From the NCBI RefSeq assembly GCF_003946485.1, contig NZ_RHOJ01000001.1, positions 62,001 through 126,000 of the forward strand: 64,000 bases of DNA, written 5' to 3'. The translations under genes and the position numbers were made by a program. Source of the stretch: Lacticaseibacillus jixianensis. GTDB taxonomy: Bacteria; Bacillota; Bacilli; Lactobacillales; Lactobacillaceae. The notes below the pieces were generated by a model. It saw only the letters and a list, made by a program, of their open reading frames with translations, did not search any database and had not been told where the DNA came from. Shown one piece after another: positions 43,603 to 53,505 of this stretch (its first letter is position 1; each line of letters opens with the position of its first letter).

Positions 43603-43649
43603 AAAAACGGCCTCGTGCAACCGTGATTTTCACGATTACCCGAGGCCGT
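43603..43649 (-). terminator. Intrinsic terminator
   Basis: On the minus strand, ACGGCCTCG/CGAGGCCGT arms (43607-43615 and 43641-43649) with an inner CGTGA/TCACG pairing, followed by TTTTT (43603-43607). Ends the DHA2 exporter gene. Confidence 0.8.
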
Positions 43650-43666
43650 GTCTTAATGTTAGCTGA

Positions 43667-45088
43667 TTAGTCCAGCGGAGTGTCTTCACTCTTGACCTTA
43701 CCCTTGACGCCCAGTGAAATCACGAAGGCAACCAACGCAATAATCAAGACGAAGCCAAAGCCCAGGTGAGCGCCGGTCGTCAGGCCCGCAACCCCAGCTC
43801 GGCTGGCGGTCCCCAAGGCGAGCATCGAGGTCGCAATGGCCGTGGCCACGGCGCCGACGATCTGTTGCAGCGTGTTGAGAATGGCACTGCCGTCAGCGCT
43901 TTGCGAGCCCGGCAGTGAATTCAACCCGTAAGTCTGGGCCGGCGACATGGCAAGCGGAGCGCCGATCATCAAGATAATGTGGCCGGCGATCACTTGGCCA
44001 AGACTGCTGTGCGCGTTTGTTGCCATGAGAATCAGCACGCCAACCATGGCGACGATGAACCCGATGCGGGTCAGCCATTTAGCGCCCAAGCGGTCGTAGA
44101 GGCGACCGGCGACCGCAGAGACAGCGGCGTTGACGATCCCGCCTGGGAGCATTGCCAGGCCGGTCATAGCGACCGGCAGGCCCATCACGTTTTGTAAGTA
44201 CTGAGGCAGCAGGTACATCGACGCGAGGATCACGCCAAAGTCGAGCATGACCAGCAGGGTCCCGGTGGTGAAGGCGCGGTTTTTGAATGCATTCAGGTTC
44301 AGCATCGGCGCGCTTTGGTTGAGCTGGCGAATGGCATACATGGCCAAGGTGGCCACACCGACGACCAGGGCAATGATGACGCGGGCGGAAAGCCACCCTG
44401 CGTCGCTGGCCATGGAGGTCCCGACAACGATCCCGGCAAAGCCGATGGTTGAAAGAATGATCGAAGGCCAGTCGACTGGGACTGCTTTTTGCTCAAAAGC
44501 CGTGTCCATGGCAATAGCAGTGAGAATGAAGGCAATCGCCAAAAATGGCACTAGCAACCAGAAAATCGCGTGCCAAGATGAAATCCCCAGCAGGATCCCG
44601 GTGATGGTCGGGCCGATTGCCGGCGCGAACATGATGACTAAGGCGGCCAGGCCCATGACGGTGCCGAGGCGGTACGGCGGGAAGATCTGCATCGCAACGG
44701 CAAACATCAGTGGCAAGACAAGCCCAGTCCCGATGCCCTGAAGCATCCGGCCCAACAGCAGGACCGGGAAACTTGGGGCGATGGCGGCGATAACGGCACC
44801 AATGAGGAAGGCGCCGAGGCCAAACAGGACGATTTTCTTAGTCGCGAAGCGTTTGGTCAGCAGACTGGATAGCGGCATGCAGATGCCGATGACGAGCATG
44901 TAACCGGTGACGAGCCATTGCACAGTGCCTTGCGTGACATGCAGGGTCGCCATCAGCGACGGCAGCGCGATGTTCAGCGCCGTTTCTGAGAACATGCCGA
45001 CGAAAGCCCCAATCATGAGGCCCAGCATGGCCATGGCCGGATGGGCGATTTCCACGCGTGCTTTTGGCAAACTTTGAGACATTTCCAT
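43667..45088 (-). CDS. DHA2-family MFS drug exporter
   Basis: 473 residues, ATG 45088 with AAGGAG ten bases upstream. Fourteen or so membrane segments; WLVTGYMLVIGICMPLSSLL, motif A-like LTKRFATKKI, and GRMLQGIGTGLVLPLMF (motif C region). EmrB/QacA/LmrB relatives export lipophilic drugs by proton exchange. The leader (45089-45274) holds a palindrome over the -35 and a terminator hairpin, so expression looks inducible. Confidence 0.9.
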   Translation of the reverse strand: MEMSQSLPKARVEIAHPAMAMLGLMIGAFVGMFSETALNIALPSLMATLHVTQGTVQWLVTGYMLVIGICMPLSSLLTKRFATKKIVLFGLGAFLIGAVIAAIAPSFPVLLLGRMLQGIGTGLVLPLMFAVAMQIFPPYRLGTVMGLAALVIMFAPAIGPTITGILLGISSWHAIFWLLVPFLAIAFILTAIAMDTAFEQKAVPVDWPSIILSTIGFAGIVVGTSMASDAGWLSARVIIALVVGVATLAMYAIRQLNQSAPMLNLNAFKNRAFTTGTLLVMLDFGVILASMYLLPQYLQNVMGLPVAMTGLAMLPGGIVNAAVSAVAGRLYDRLGAKWLTRIGFIVAMVGVLILMATNAHSSLGQVIAGHIILMIGAPLAMSPAQTYGLNSLPGSQSADGSAILNTLQQIVGAVATAIATSMLALGTASRAGVAGLTTGAHLGFGFVLIIALVAFVISLGVKGKVKSEDTPLD

Positions 45089-45274
45089 AGATTAAAAACT
45101 CCTTACAGTAATGATTGCCCTTACCAAACCACACAAAAATCCCCACAGCGAAGGCCATGGGGACTTGGCCGCACCATAATAGGCGGAATGGTGCGGCGAT
45201 TTGTTCTGTTTGGGGCCGAAGCCCAACGAGTGCTTATCTTACACGACAGCGAGGGTGAAAGTCAATGACTTTCA
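45089..45274 (-). promoter_or_regulatory. Exporter promoter, operator palindrome and attenuator leader
   Basis: On the minus strand: -35 TTGACT (45265-45260), 18-base spacer, -10 TAAGAT (45241-45236). TGAAAGTCAATGACTTTCA (45256-45274), a 9+1+9 palindrome, covers the -35. The transcript then has hairpin GCCGCACCAT/ATGGTGCGGC (45168-45197) and a terminator TCCCCA/TGGGGA (45140-45163) with TTTTT (45139-45135), all before the ribosome site. GGCC and ATGG/CCAT segments between the two hairpins allow competing folds. Repressor plus attenuation control is suggested. Confidence 0.65.
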
Positions 45275-45420
45275 GAAAATGCCCAGGCAGACTGCCACCA
45301 CGGGTCAACTGACGATGGCGCGTGATGACTCGCGATCATTAAAGTTATAGAAATATTTTAGTAAATTTTTTAGTTAATTGACGGCGCCTGACAAAATGTC
45401 ATAGATGCTGTCATACCGCT

Positions 45421-45499
45421 TATAATTCAGAGAGTTGACGACTAGGAATATTTTTTGCCCGACCTTTAAATATCTACGTAAGCGCTAAATACGCTTTAC
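45421..45499 (+). promoter_or_regulatory. gal operon promoter and operator
   Basis: -10 TATAAT at 45421-45426 (no good -35). Downstream, GTAAGCG (45478-45484) and CGCTTTAC (45492-45499) form an imperfect palindrome of LacI-family/cre type, placed after the expected start point as for a GalR or CcpA roadblock. Upstream lies TGACAAAATGTCA (45389-45401), a 5+3+5 palindrome. The rest of 45275-45420 is AT-rich without other features seen. Confidence 0.55.
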
Positions 45500-45545
45500 T
45501 TTTTACCTCTATTCAGTAAAATTGGAAAAGAGAGGAGGCGTGTGC

Positions 45546-46556
45546 ATGGCAACACTTAAAGATGTGGCAGCGGCAGCCCAGGTGTCGATCACGACCGCCA
45601 GTCGCGTGCTCAACCGTGACGAGAGTTTCTCGGTGACTGATCAGACCCGCAAAAACGTGCTTCAGGCTGCCTCGGCCTTGGGTTATGCCAGACCGACAGG
45701 CCGCCACAAAAGCAGCGGGACGGTGGCGCTCTTCCAGTGGTATCCCGACGCCGAAGGAATGAGCACCGATTATTACAGTACGATCAGACAGGCGGTCGAG
45801 GCCGAACTGACGGCCGTCGACCTCGGCGTGGTGCGCTATTTTCCTGGCGATTCGATGCCGAGCTTGAGCCGCTTTGCTGGCGTGCTGGCGCTGGGCAAGT
45901 TTAGCCCGGCGCAGCTGGATAAGATCGCCAATCGCGATCAGCCGCTCATCGTGATCGACCAAGATGTCCTGGCCCGCAAAATTTCCTGCGTGGTGCCAGA
46001 CTTTGCTGGTGGTATCGGGCAAGTCGTGGCGCACATGAAGCAGACGGGGATCAAGCGGCCGCTGTTTCTCGCCGGTCAAGAGCATGCCAGCGATGGCTTT
46101 GCCCTCGCGGACCCGCGCACGCGCTTTTTCCCTCAGCTTGCCGCCCAAGCGGGGCTGACCCTTGCGGCGACGCTTACCGGCGACTTTACGATGAACGGGG
46201 CGTACAAACTGATCGCCCAGTTCTTGGCCAAGCACCCGGCACGTGAGTTCGACGCCATCTTTGCCGCCAACGACGAGATGGGCATCGGCGTCCTGAAGGC
46301 GCTGCACGAGCGCGGCATTAAAGTGCCCAGTCAGGTCGCGGTCTACGGCTTCAATGACCTTAACGTCGGCCAGTTCGTTAGCCCCGCCCTGACCTCGGTC
46401 CGGGTGCGCAGCGAAGAGCTCGGCGCGGCAGCCGTGCAGCTGCTGCAGACCAAGCTCGAGGGCAGCTTAAAGTTTCCGCTGCGGATCACGCCGGAAAGCG
46501 AATTGATCCTGCGCGGTAGTACCAATAATCGCAATCTCAACCATAAGGAGGAATAG
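45546..46556 (+). CDS. galR: LacI-family galactose regulator
   Basis: 336 residues from ATG 45546 (GAGGAGG upstream). Lac[25 protein letters not shown] at 2-22, hinge near 45-60, and a periplasmic-binding-type sugar domain ([26 protein letters not shown]). First gene of the gal operon, with galK four bases later, so it very likely represses the operon and responds to galactose. Symbol from context. Confidence 0.9.
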   Translation: MATLKDVAAAAQVSITTASRVLNRDESFSVTDQTRKNVLQAASALGYARPTGRHKSSGTVALFQWYPDAEGMSTDYYSTIRQAVEAELTAVDLGVVRYFPGDSMPSLSRFAGVLALGKFSPAQLDKIANRDQPLIVIDQDVLARKISCVVPDFAGGIGQVVAHMKQTGIKRPLFLAGQEHASDGFALADPRTRFFPQLAAQAGLTLAATLTGDFTMNGAYKLIAQFLAKHPAREFDAIFAANDEMGIGVLKALHERGIKVPSQVAVYGFNDLNVGQFVSPALTSVRVRSEELGAAAVQLLQTKLEGSLKFPLRITPESELILRGSTNNRNLNHKEE

Positions 46557-46560
46557 AACA

Positions 46561-47727
46561 ATGGATGTAGAGGAATTGACGAGCCAATTTGAGCAGGTGT
46601 TTGGCAAGCCGGCGACGGCCCGCTATTTTGCGCCAGGGCGGATCAATCTGATCGGTGAGCATACAGATTACAACGGCGGTCACGTTTTTCCGTGCGCCAT
46701 CAGCCTGGGGACGTACGCGGCGGTCGCAACAAATGACGCCGCGACCTTGCGGCTGTACTCCGGTAACTTCAAGGAAGTCGGCATTGTTGAGGTGCCCTTG
46801 AGCGCGTTGACCACCCCGGCGGAGAAGAAGTGGACGGATTACTTCAAGGGGATGGCACAGCTGCTTCAGCAGGGCAAGCCTGAGTTCACGCAAGGCCTTG
46901 ACGTCTACATTTACGGCAACCTGCCAAACGGGGCCGGGCTGTCGAGCTCTGCCTCCTTGGAGCTGCTGGCGGGGACGATCCTGAAGGACCAGTACGGTCT
47001 GCCGGAATCGATGCTCGATCTGATCAAGCTGGGCCAGAAGGTCGAAAATGGCTACATTGGCGTCAACTCCGGGATCATGGACCAGTTTGCCATCGGCATG
47101 GGCAAGGCCAACCACGCGACGCTGCTGGACACCAACACGCTGGAATACGAGTCGGTGCCGCTGGACCTGCAGGACAACGTGATTTTGATCATGAACACCA
47201 ACAAGCGCCGCGAACTAGCGGACTCGAAGTACAACGAGCGCCGCAGCGAATGTGAAGAAGCCGTTCGCCGGTTGCAGACCAAGCTGGACATCAAGACCCT
47301 TGGCGACCTGAACGAAGACCAGTTCGACCAGGCAAGCTACCTGATCTACGATGCGACGCTGATCCGGCGCGCGCGCCACGCCGTTTTTGAAAATCAGCGC
47401 ACCATCAAAGCGGCTGCCCAGCTTAAGGCCGGCAACCTTGCCGGGTTCGGTCACCTGGTCTCTGCGTCCGGCGTCAGCTTGGCGTATGATTACGAGGTGA
47501 CTGGCGTTGAGCTGGACACGCTGGTCAAGGAAGCCCTCAAGCAAAAGGGCGTGCTCGGTGCCCGCATGACGGGCGCCGGGTTTGGCGGGTGCGCGATCGC
47601 GCTCGTGAACAAGGATCAGGTTGCGGCCGTTGAAACTGCGGTTGGCAAGAAGTACGAAGAAACGATCGGTTACGCCCCGGCATTCTACGTGGCGGAAATC
47701 GCGGATGGACCAAAGCGCCTCAACTAG
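46561..47727 (+). CDS. galK: Galactokinase
   Basis: 388 residues, ATG 46561 behind AAGGAGG. GHMP kinase: signature [19 protein letters not shown] (24-42), ATP loop [14 protein letters not shown], catalytic Asp in [11 protein letters not shown], and C-terminal [16 protein letters not shown]. Phosphorylates galactose at C1. Second gene of the Leloir operon. Confidence 0.97.
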   Translation: MDVEELTSQFEQVFGKPATARYFAPGRINLIGEHTDYNGGHVFPCAISLGTYAAVATNDAATLRLYSGNFKEVGIVEVPLSALTTPAEKKWTDYFKGMAQLLQQGKPEFTQGLDVYIYGNLPNGAGLSSSASLELLAGTILKDQYGLPESMLDLIKLGQKVENGYIGVNSGIMDQFAIGMGKANHATLLDTNTLEYESVPLDLQDNVILIMNTNKRRELADSKYNERRSECEEAVRRLQTKLDIKTLGDLNEDQFDQASYLIYDATLIRRARHAVFENQRTIKAAAQLKAGNLAGFGHLVSASGVSLAYDYEVTGVELDTLVKEALKQKGVLGARMTGAGFGGCAIALVNKDQVAAVETAVGKKYEETIGYAPAFYVAEIADGPKRLN

Positions 47728-47776
47728 GTCGACTAGGCTTAGGTGGAGGTGCGGAGTTAGGAAAGGAAGGTTTTTA

Positions 47777-48769
47777 ATGACAATTGCAGTTTTAGGTGGG
47801 GCAGGCTACATCGGGTCGCACACCGTCGCTCAACTGGTCAAGGCTGGCGAAGACGTGGTCGTCCTGGATAACTTGATCACCGGTCACCGGCAGGCAGTGG
47901 ATCCGAAGGCGCGGTTTTACCAAGGCGATATCCGCGACTATCACTTCCTGAGCAGTGTGTTCAGTCAGGAAAAAATAGACGGGATCATTCACTTTGCCGC
48001 CTTCTCGATCGTGCCAGAGTCGATGAAGGATCCACTCAAGTACTTCGACAATAACACGGGGGGCATGATCACGCTGCTGGAGGCCATGCATCAGTTTGGC
48101 ATCGGCAAGATTGTCTTCTCCTCGACTGCCGCGACGTACGGCGAGCCAAAGTCCATCCCAATTAAGGAAGACGACCCGCAAGTGCCGACGAACCCTTACG
48201 GTGAATCCAAGCTGGCGATGGAGAAAATCATGCACTGGAGCGACGTGGCGTACGGCATTAAGTTCGTGGCGCTGCGCTACTTCAACGTTGCTGGTGCCAT
48301 GCCCGATGGCAGTATCGGCGAAGATCATAATCCTGAGACCCACCTGATCCCGATCATTCTTCAGGTCGCGGCCGGCACGCGCGATGGCCTGCAGATTTTC
48401 GGCGACGATTATCCGACCAAAGACGGGACCAACGTCCGTGATTACGTTCACGTGGTCGACCTTGCCGACGCGCACATCCTGGCGATGAAATACCTGAACG
48501 ATGGCGGCGACTCTAACGCCTTCAACTTGGGTTCGGCCACCGGCTTCTCCAATCTGGAGATCCTGAATGCCGCGCGCAAGGTGACTGGCAAGGAGATCCC
48601 GGCTAAGATCGGGCCCCGCCGTGCTGGTGATCCCAGCACGCTGATCGCCGCATCCGATAAGGCCCGGAAGATTTTGGGCTGGCAGCCGCAGTACGACGAC
48701 GTGGAAAAGGTGATCGCGACCGCCTGGAACTGGCACGAGAGTCACCCGAAAGGCTTCGGTGACCGGTAA
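47777..48769 (+). CDS. galE: UDP-glucose 4-epimerase
   Basis: 330 residues from ATG 47777 (AAAGGAAGG upstream). Rossmann [10 protein letters not shown] (7-16), Ser-Thr-Ala with Tyr-x3-Lys catalytic set ([21 protein letters not shown]), and [11 protein letters not shown]. Interconverts UDP-glucose and UDP-galactose with bound NAD. The stop shares one base with the galT start. Confidence 0.96.
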   Translation: MTIAVLGGAGYIGSHTVAQLVKAGEDVVVLDNLITGHRQAVDPKARFYQGDIRDYHFLSSVFSQEKIDGIIHFAAFSIVPESMKDPLKYFDNNTGGMITLLEAMHQFGIGKIVFSSTAATYGEPKSIPIKEDDPQVPTNPYGESKLAMEKIMHWSDVAYGIKFVALRYFNVAGAMPDGSIGEDHNPETHLIPIILQVAAGTRDGLQIFGDDYPTKDGTNVRDYVHVVDLADAHILAMKYLNDGGDSNAFNLGSATGFSNLEILNAARKVTGKEIPAKIGPRRAGDPSTLIAASDKARKILGWQPQYDDVEKVIATAWNWHESHPKGFGDR

Positions 48770-50232
48770 TGACTGCCATCGATCGTCAAGTTGATTACAT
48801 TCTTGAGCTGAACCCGGCGTACACCGAGCTGGATCGGCTCTTTTTGGTGAACCGGGTGCGCAACCTGGTGGGCGAGGCGGCTGCCGCGACGCCGGCTGCT
48901 CAAGACCCGCTGACGAACTTGGACCAGCTGGTCGACGCCGCCGCTTTGACCGGTCAGATCGAAGACCGGCTGAGTGCGCGGCAGATCCTGGAAGCGGAGC
49001 TGATGGCGCTGGCCACTCCGACCCCGAGCCAGGCGAACGCGACGTTCTGGGAGAAGTACCAAGGCGCACCGCGGGCGGCCACGGACTGGTTCTACGGCCT
49101 GTCGCGCGCCAACAACTACATTCAGACCCGGGCCATTGCCAAGAACCTTGGCTTTACCACCAAGACCGAGTACGGCGACCTGGAGATCACGATCAACCTG
49201 TCCAAACCGGAAAAGGACCCCAAGGACATTGCGGCCGCGGCGCATGCGAGCGCCGATGCCACTTACCCGGCCTGCCAGCTGTGCATGGAAAATGAGGGCT
49301 ACGCTGGGCGCAGTGATTACCCGGCGCGCGGCAACCACCGTATCATTCGCTTCAGCCTCGGTGGGCGCACGTGGGGCTTCCAGTACTCGCCGTACGCGTA
49401 CTTTGGCCAGCACGCCATCTTTTTGGACAGTGTGCACGAGCCGATGAAGATCACCCGCACGACGTTCAGCAACTTGCTGGAGATCCTCAATCTGTTTCCG
49501 GATTACTTCGTCGGCTCCAACGCTGATCTGCCGATCGTCGGCGGGTCGATGCTGGCACACGAGCACTACCAAGGCGGCAAGCACGTTTTTGCCATGAACA
49601 AAGCGCAAGTCGAGACCCCGTTCCTGCTTCCGGCCTGGCCGACGGTGGCGGCCGGTATCGTTAAGTGGCCGATGAGCGTTATTCGCCTGGAGTCACGTGA
49701 CACCGAGGCGCTGGTGGCGGCGGCCGAGCACGTTCGCACTGCCTGGAATGCTTACACCGACGAGACCGTGGCGGTGCGCGCCTACACCAACGGCGTGCGG
49801 CACCACACGGTTACCCCGATCGCCACGCGGACCGGGGACATGTTCCGCCTCGACTTGGTGCTGCGGGATAACCAGACCTCTGCTGAATTTCCGGACGGGA
49901 TCTACCACCCGCACCAGGACGTGCAGCACATCAAGCGGGAAAACATTGGGCTGATCGAAGTGATGGGGCTAGCCATTCTGCCGGCGCGCCTGAAAACCGA
50001 ACTGGCGGAAGTGAAGAAGTATCTGCTGGACCAGCCGAACCAAATCGCGGCCAGCCACAAGCCGTGGGCCGATCAGCTCAAGGCGCAGCAGTCCTGGACC
50101 GAAGCAAACGCCGATGCCCAGCTGGACGATGCGGTCGGCCACGTGTTCGCGCGCGTGCTCGAAGATGCCGGCGTGTTCAAGCGGGATGATGCGGGCCGGG
50201 CCGCGTTTGGGCGGTTCATTAAGACACTTTAA
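48769..50232 (+). CDS. galT: Galactose-1-phosphate uridylyltransferase (class II)
   Basis: 487 residues, ATG 48769 overlapping galE. Gram-positive type: PACQLCMENEGYAGRSDYPA, GSMLAHEHYQGGKHVFAMN with the active His region, and FPDGIYHPHQDVQHIKREN. Moves UMP from UDP-glucose to galactose-1-phosphate. Fourth step partner of GalK and GalE. Confidence 0.96.
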   Translation: MTAIDRQVDYILELNPAYTELDRLFLVNRVRNLVGEAAAATPAAQDPLTNLDQLVDAAALTGQIEDRLSARQILEAELMALATPTPSQANATFWEKYQGAPRAATDWFYGLSRANNYIQTRAIAKNLGFTTKTEYGDLEITINLSKPEKDPKDIAAAAHASADATYPACQLCMENEGYAGRSDYPARGNHRIIRFSLGGRTWGFQYSPYAYFGQHAIFLDSVHEPMKITRTTFSNLLEILNLFPDYFVGSNADLPIVGGSMLAHEHYQGGKHVFAMNKAQVETPFLLPAWPTVAAGIVKWPMSVIRLESRDTEALVAAAEHVRTAWNAYTDETVAVRAYTNGVRHHTVTPIATRTGDMFRLDLVLRDNQTSAEFPDGIYHPHQDVQHIKRENIGLIEVMGLAILPARLKTELAEVKKYLLDQPNQIAASHKPWADQLKAQQSWTEANADAQLDDAVGHVFARVLEDAGVFKRDDAGRAAFGRFIKTL

Positions 50233-50243
50233 GGAGGCATACG

Positions 50244-51245
50244 ATGGCCATCAAGATGCAAAAATACGGCACCCTACGCGGGGAGCCGCTGTACGAGTTC
50301 ATCCTGACGAATCAAGCCGGGATGGCCGTTCACCTGCTGAACTACGGGGCGACGTTGGCACGGGTTGTCGTGCCGACTGCCAGTGGCCCGTTGGATCAGA
50401 TCCTCACCCTGCCCGCGATTGAAGATTACGCCAAAGAGCGCAACTTCTTGGGCGGCACGGTGGGCCGCGTGGTGGGCCGGCTGCCCGGTCACGTCTGGCA
50501 CCGCGGGGAGCGTGAGGTCACGCTGCTCGCCGGCGAAGGCGATAACGCGATCCACGGCGGCCCGGAAGGCCTCGACACTCAGGTCTTCACTGGCACGTAC
50601 CAGGAAGGCGAGAGCAGCGACCGCGTCGTGTTTACCTTTGTCGATCCGGCCGGGCATAACCGCTTTCCCGGTACCGTCAAAACCACGGTGACCTACACCC
50701 TGCACGAGAACAATTCGCTGACCTTTGCGCTGCACGCCGCGACCGATGAAGCGACCCTATACAATCCAACGAACCACGTGTACTTTGCGCTGGATGGCCT
50801 GGCGGCGGGCGTGGCCGGCAGCACGCTGCGACTGGCCGCGGACTACTACGGCCCCCTGGATGACCATCACCTGCCGAGCGCGGGCTGGGCGCCAGTGGCC
50901 GGCACGCCGTTTGATTTTCGCACGGGCGCTAAGCTCGGCGACCGCATTCCCGCGGTTCTGGCTGGCCAGGGATTCGACCATCCGTTCCTGCTTAAGGCAA
51001 AGGCGGCGGCCGTTCTCACCGGGCAAAATGGCCGCAAGATGGCGCTAACGACCACCGCCCCGGCGCTGGTCATATACACCGCCAACCACTTCGACCACAC
51101 CGGCATTCCGCACAACATCGGCGCCCACAGCGGGGTGGCGCTGGAAGCGCAGATCGCGCCGCCAAGTGGGCCTGACTGGTCAAGTATCACCTTGCTGCCG
51201 GGCGAGCCGTATGATCTGGAAACGAGTTGGCGCTTCTTTGAATAA
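50244..51245 (+). CDS. galM: Aldose 1-epimerase
   Basis: 333 residues, ATG 50244 with AAGGAGG upstream. NFLGGTVGRVVGRL, GEGDNAIHGGPEGLDTQVF and NPTNHVYFALDG mark the mutarotase fold; conserved His in IHGG and NHVYF. Converts beta- to alpha-galactose for GalK. Last gene of the operon; no plus-strand terminator with a T-run was found right after it. Confidence 0.93.
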   Translation: MAIKMQKYGTLRGEPLYEFILTNQAGMAVHLLNYGATLARVVVPTASGPLDQILTLPAIEDYAKERNFLGGTVGRVVGRLPGHVWHRGEREVTLLAGEGDNAIHGGPEGLDTQVFTGTYQEGESSDRVVFTFVDPAGHNRFPGTVKTTVTYTLHENNSLTFALHAATDEATLYNPTNHVYFALDGLAAGVAGSTLRLAADYYGPLDDHHLPSAGWAPVAGTPFDFRTGAKLGDRIPAVLAGQGFDHPFLLKAKAAAVLTGQNGRKMALTTTAPALVIYTANHFDHTGIPHNIGAHSGVALEAQIAPPSGPDWSSITLLPGEPYDLETSWRFFE

Positions 51246-51288
51246 CCCGTCGGCGCCGGCGGAAAGCATTTTTTAACCGTCAGTACGC

Positions 51289-51327
51289 AAAAATGGCCAG
51301 CTGCCCGTGATGGGGCGGCTGGCCATT
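51289..51327 (-). terminator. Intrinsic terminator
   Basis: AATGGCCAGCTGCCC (51292-51306) and GGGCGGCTGGCCATT (51313-51327), one mismatch; the T-run is on the minus strand (51289-51293). Ends the DUF4811 gene and may also slow gal transcripts. Confidence 0.8.
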
Positions 51328-51365
51328 GCTGTCGGCGCTTAGCTAACGTGCCGGTTGGGTATCAC

Positions 51366-51869
51366 CTAGCGCTTGCTGATGACGGCCCAAGACAGCGGGA
51401 TGTGGAACGTGTAGGTGGTGCGGAGGACCTGCCCGTTTTGCCCAGAGCCGGCAAACAGGACCGCGGCAAGCGTGTTGGAATAATGCAGCTTAGTCCGCGC
51501 GATTGTCATCCGCGCTGTGCTGGCGTTGGTGCGGTGCACCCGGACCGCGGTGGTGATACTAGGTTTGGCGACGGTCACTTTTTGGCTCAGCGGGTTCGCC
51601 CGGTAAGCGACCGCGTAGGCCTTTTTTGCCGCCCCGACCGGGGTTGCGAAGACCGTGTGGTTCGCCGCCCCGACGATTTTGACCGTCTGGGTGGTGGTGG
51701 TCGTTTTCATGCCGAAGCGTGACGCGTCGTTAAGGGCGATCACCACGACACTGCCGATCAGCACGGCGCCGATAATGCCGATCCACAGCCGCCGCTGAGC
51801 TGTCGGCTTGCCCAGCACTGCCACCAAGAAGAGCAGGAGCGCAGCGAGCACAAAGATAAAGAGAATCAT
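51366..51869 (-). CDS. DUF4811-like membrane protein
   Basis: 167 residues. Two hydrophobic segments (3-19 and 29-45), then an extracytoplasmic domain (TQTVKIVGAANHTVFATPVG, VRVHRTNASTARMTI). Starts at ATG 51869, overlapping the MFS stop by four bases. DUF4811 proteins in lactobacilli are usually coupled to DHA2 exporters, as here; role unknown, perhaps an accessory subunit. Confidence 0.78.
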   Translation of the reverse strand: MILFIFVLAALLLFLVAVLGKPTAQRRLWIGIIGAVLIGSVVVIALNDASRFGMKTTTTTQTVKIVGAANHTVFATPVGAAKKAYAVAYRANPLSQKVTVAKPSITTAVRVHRTNASTARMTIARTKLHYSNTLAAVLFAGSGQNGQVLRTTYTFHIPLSWAVISKR

Positions 51870-53326
51870 GCACGGTCACCTCCCTGGTCGATCGCGTCGT
51901 TTTTCAACCGCAGGCTCAAGCAAAAGCCGATGACGGCGAAAGTCAAGGACACCACGAAGGCCGCGCGGTAGCCGGCGACGGTGGCCGTTTGCATCTGCGT
52001 GGCAAACGCGACGGGGTCGGCTTTCGCCAGACCCGCAGCCGGCACCTGGCCCTTCGTGACCGAGGCCAGCACGGATACCAGCACCGCGGTGCCGATCGAT
52101 GCGGCGATCTGGCGCACGGTGTTGTTAACGGCGGTGCCGTGGTTGATCAGGTTGTCCGGCAGGGCGTTCATGCCGCTTGTGGTGACCGGCATGGTGACCA
52201 TGGTGATCCCGAACATCCGCACCGTGTAAAGGACGGTGACAAAGAGAATGGGGGTATCTGGGGTCAAGGTGATCAGCGGGAAGGTCCCAACCAGCAGGAG
52301 AAACAGCCCGGTCGTGGCCAGCCGCTTGGCGCCCATGCGGTCAAAAATGCGTCCGGTGATCGGTGACATGATCCCCATCATGATGGCGCCGGGCAGCAAG
52401 ATCAGGCCGGAGTGAAAGGCACTTTGGCCGCGGATGGTTTGGATGTACATTGGCAGTACCATTTCAACGCCGACCATCGACATGAAAGCAACGGCCGTCA
52501 GGATGACGGACAACGTGTAGGTCTTGCTGGTGAACACCCGGAGCTCCAGCAGGGGCGTTTCCAGGTGCAGCTGCCGGTAGACAAAGGCCCCGACGACCAC
52601 GACGCCGAGCGTCAGCGTCCCGAGGACCAGCGGCGAGCCCCAGCCGGCGTCCCCAACGCTGGAGAAGCCGTACAGCAGGGAGCCAAAGCCAATGGTTGAC
52701 TCGACGACGGACAGGACGTCGATTTTAGGATCGGTAGTGGTGAGCACCTTACGCATCGAGTACGCGGAGAGGATGAGCACCAGTGCCGCGATCGGCAGGA
52801 TGACGGAAAACAAGGAGCGCCACGAGTGATTGAGCAGGATCCAGCCGGACAGAGTCGGCCCGACCGCCGGTGCCAGCCCGATGACGATCCCGGCCAGGCC
52901 CATCGCAGAGCCCCGCTTGTTGGGCGGAAAGACCGAGTACATCACGGTCTGGAAGGTCGGCGCGGACATGCCGACGCCCATCGCCTGGATCAGGCGCCCG
53001 CTTAGAAGCATGGGGAAGCTGATCGCAAAGCGGGAGATCAGCGTCCCCAAAAAGAAGATCGAAATTGCGGTCATGTAAAGGTACTTCACATTAAACTTAC
53101 TGAGCAGCCATGCGGAAACCGGGATCATGATCCCCATCACCAGCATGAAGCCCGTCGTGAGCCACTGAACGGCCGAGGCGTTGATGTGGAAGGCGCGCAT
53201 CAGCGTGGGAAAGGCCGTGGTCAGGATCGTCTGCGTTAAGAACGTGGTGAAGGTCCCAATCAGCATGGTCACGACTAGCAAGGTCCGATTGTACGGCTTG
53301 CCATTAACATCTGTCGGCTGATTCAC
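51866..53326 (-). CDS. DHA2-family MFS exporter
   Basis: 486 residues, GTG start 53326 with AAAGGA about ten bases upstream. Fourteen or so membrane segments; WLTTGFMLVMGIMIPVSAWLL, LSGRLIQAMGVGMSAPTFQT (motif C) and a C-terminal pair rich in glycine. Paralogous to the exporter at 43667-45088. Drug or solute export, substrate unknown. Upstream bases 53340-53395 are AT-rich with many ATTAATA-type runs. Confidence 0.9.
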   Translation of the reverse strand: MNQPTDVNGKPYNRTLLVVTMLIGTFTTFLTQTILTTAFPTLMRAFHINASAVQWLTTGFMLVMGIMIPVSAWLLSKFNVKYLYMTAISIFFLGTLISRFAISFPMLLSGRLIQAMGVGMSAPTFQTVMYSVFPPNKRGSAMGLAGIVIGLAPAVGPTLSGWILLNHSWRSLFSVILPIAALVLILSAYSMRKVLTTTDPKIDVLSVVESTIGFGSLLYGFSSVGDAGWGSPLVLGTLTLGVVVVGAFVYRQLHLETPLLELRVFTSKTYTLSVILTAVAFMSMVGVEMVLPMYIQTIRGQSAFHSGLILLPGAIMMGIMSPITGRIFDRMGAKRLATTGLFLLLVGTFPLITLTPDTPILFVTVLYTVRMFGITMVTMPVTTSGMNALPDNLINHGTAVNNTVRQIAASIGTAVLVSVLASVTKGQVPAAGLAKADPVAFATQMQTATVAGYRAAFVVSLTFAVIGFCLSLRLKNDAIDQGGDRA

Positions 53327-53470
53327 GTGTTTTCATTCCTTTCGATAATAAATTGCAATTAATAATACTAACACTTATCAATAATAAGACACAAGCGTGA
53401 ATGGCGGTCAAGGTCCGAGCTGGCCGACCGAACGCGAGTGCCCAGGCGCCGACCGCCAGAAAACACCACC

Positions 53471-53492
53471 AAAAAAGGCCGGTTTCCCGGCC
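53471..53492 (-). terminator. Intrinsic terminator
   Basis: On the minus strand GGCCGG/CCGGCC around GAAA, followed by TTTTTT (53476-53471). Ends the CorC-type gene. Confidence 0.85.
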
Positions 53493-53505
53493 CTTGCGTA
53501 CTTGG

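Noticed and set aside
44838-45190. Leader peptide frames (for example MVRPSPHGLRCGDFC) in the exporter leader
   Set aside because: No ribosome site before either ATG. Kept only as a side possibility within the attenuator finding.
47792-49069. 425-codon minus-strand frame over galE and galT
   Set aside because: Antisense to two clear enzymes; composition typical of the complement of GC-rich coding DNA.
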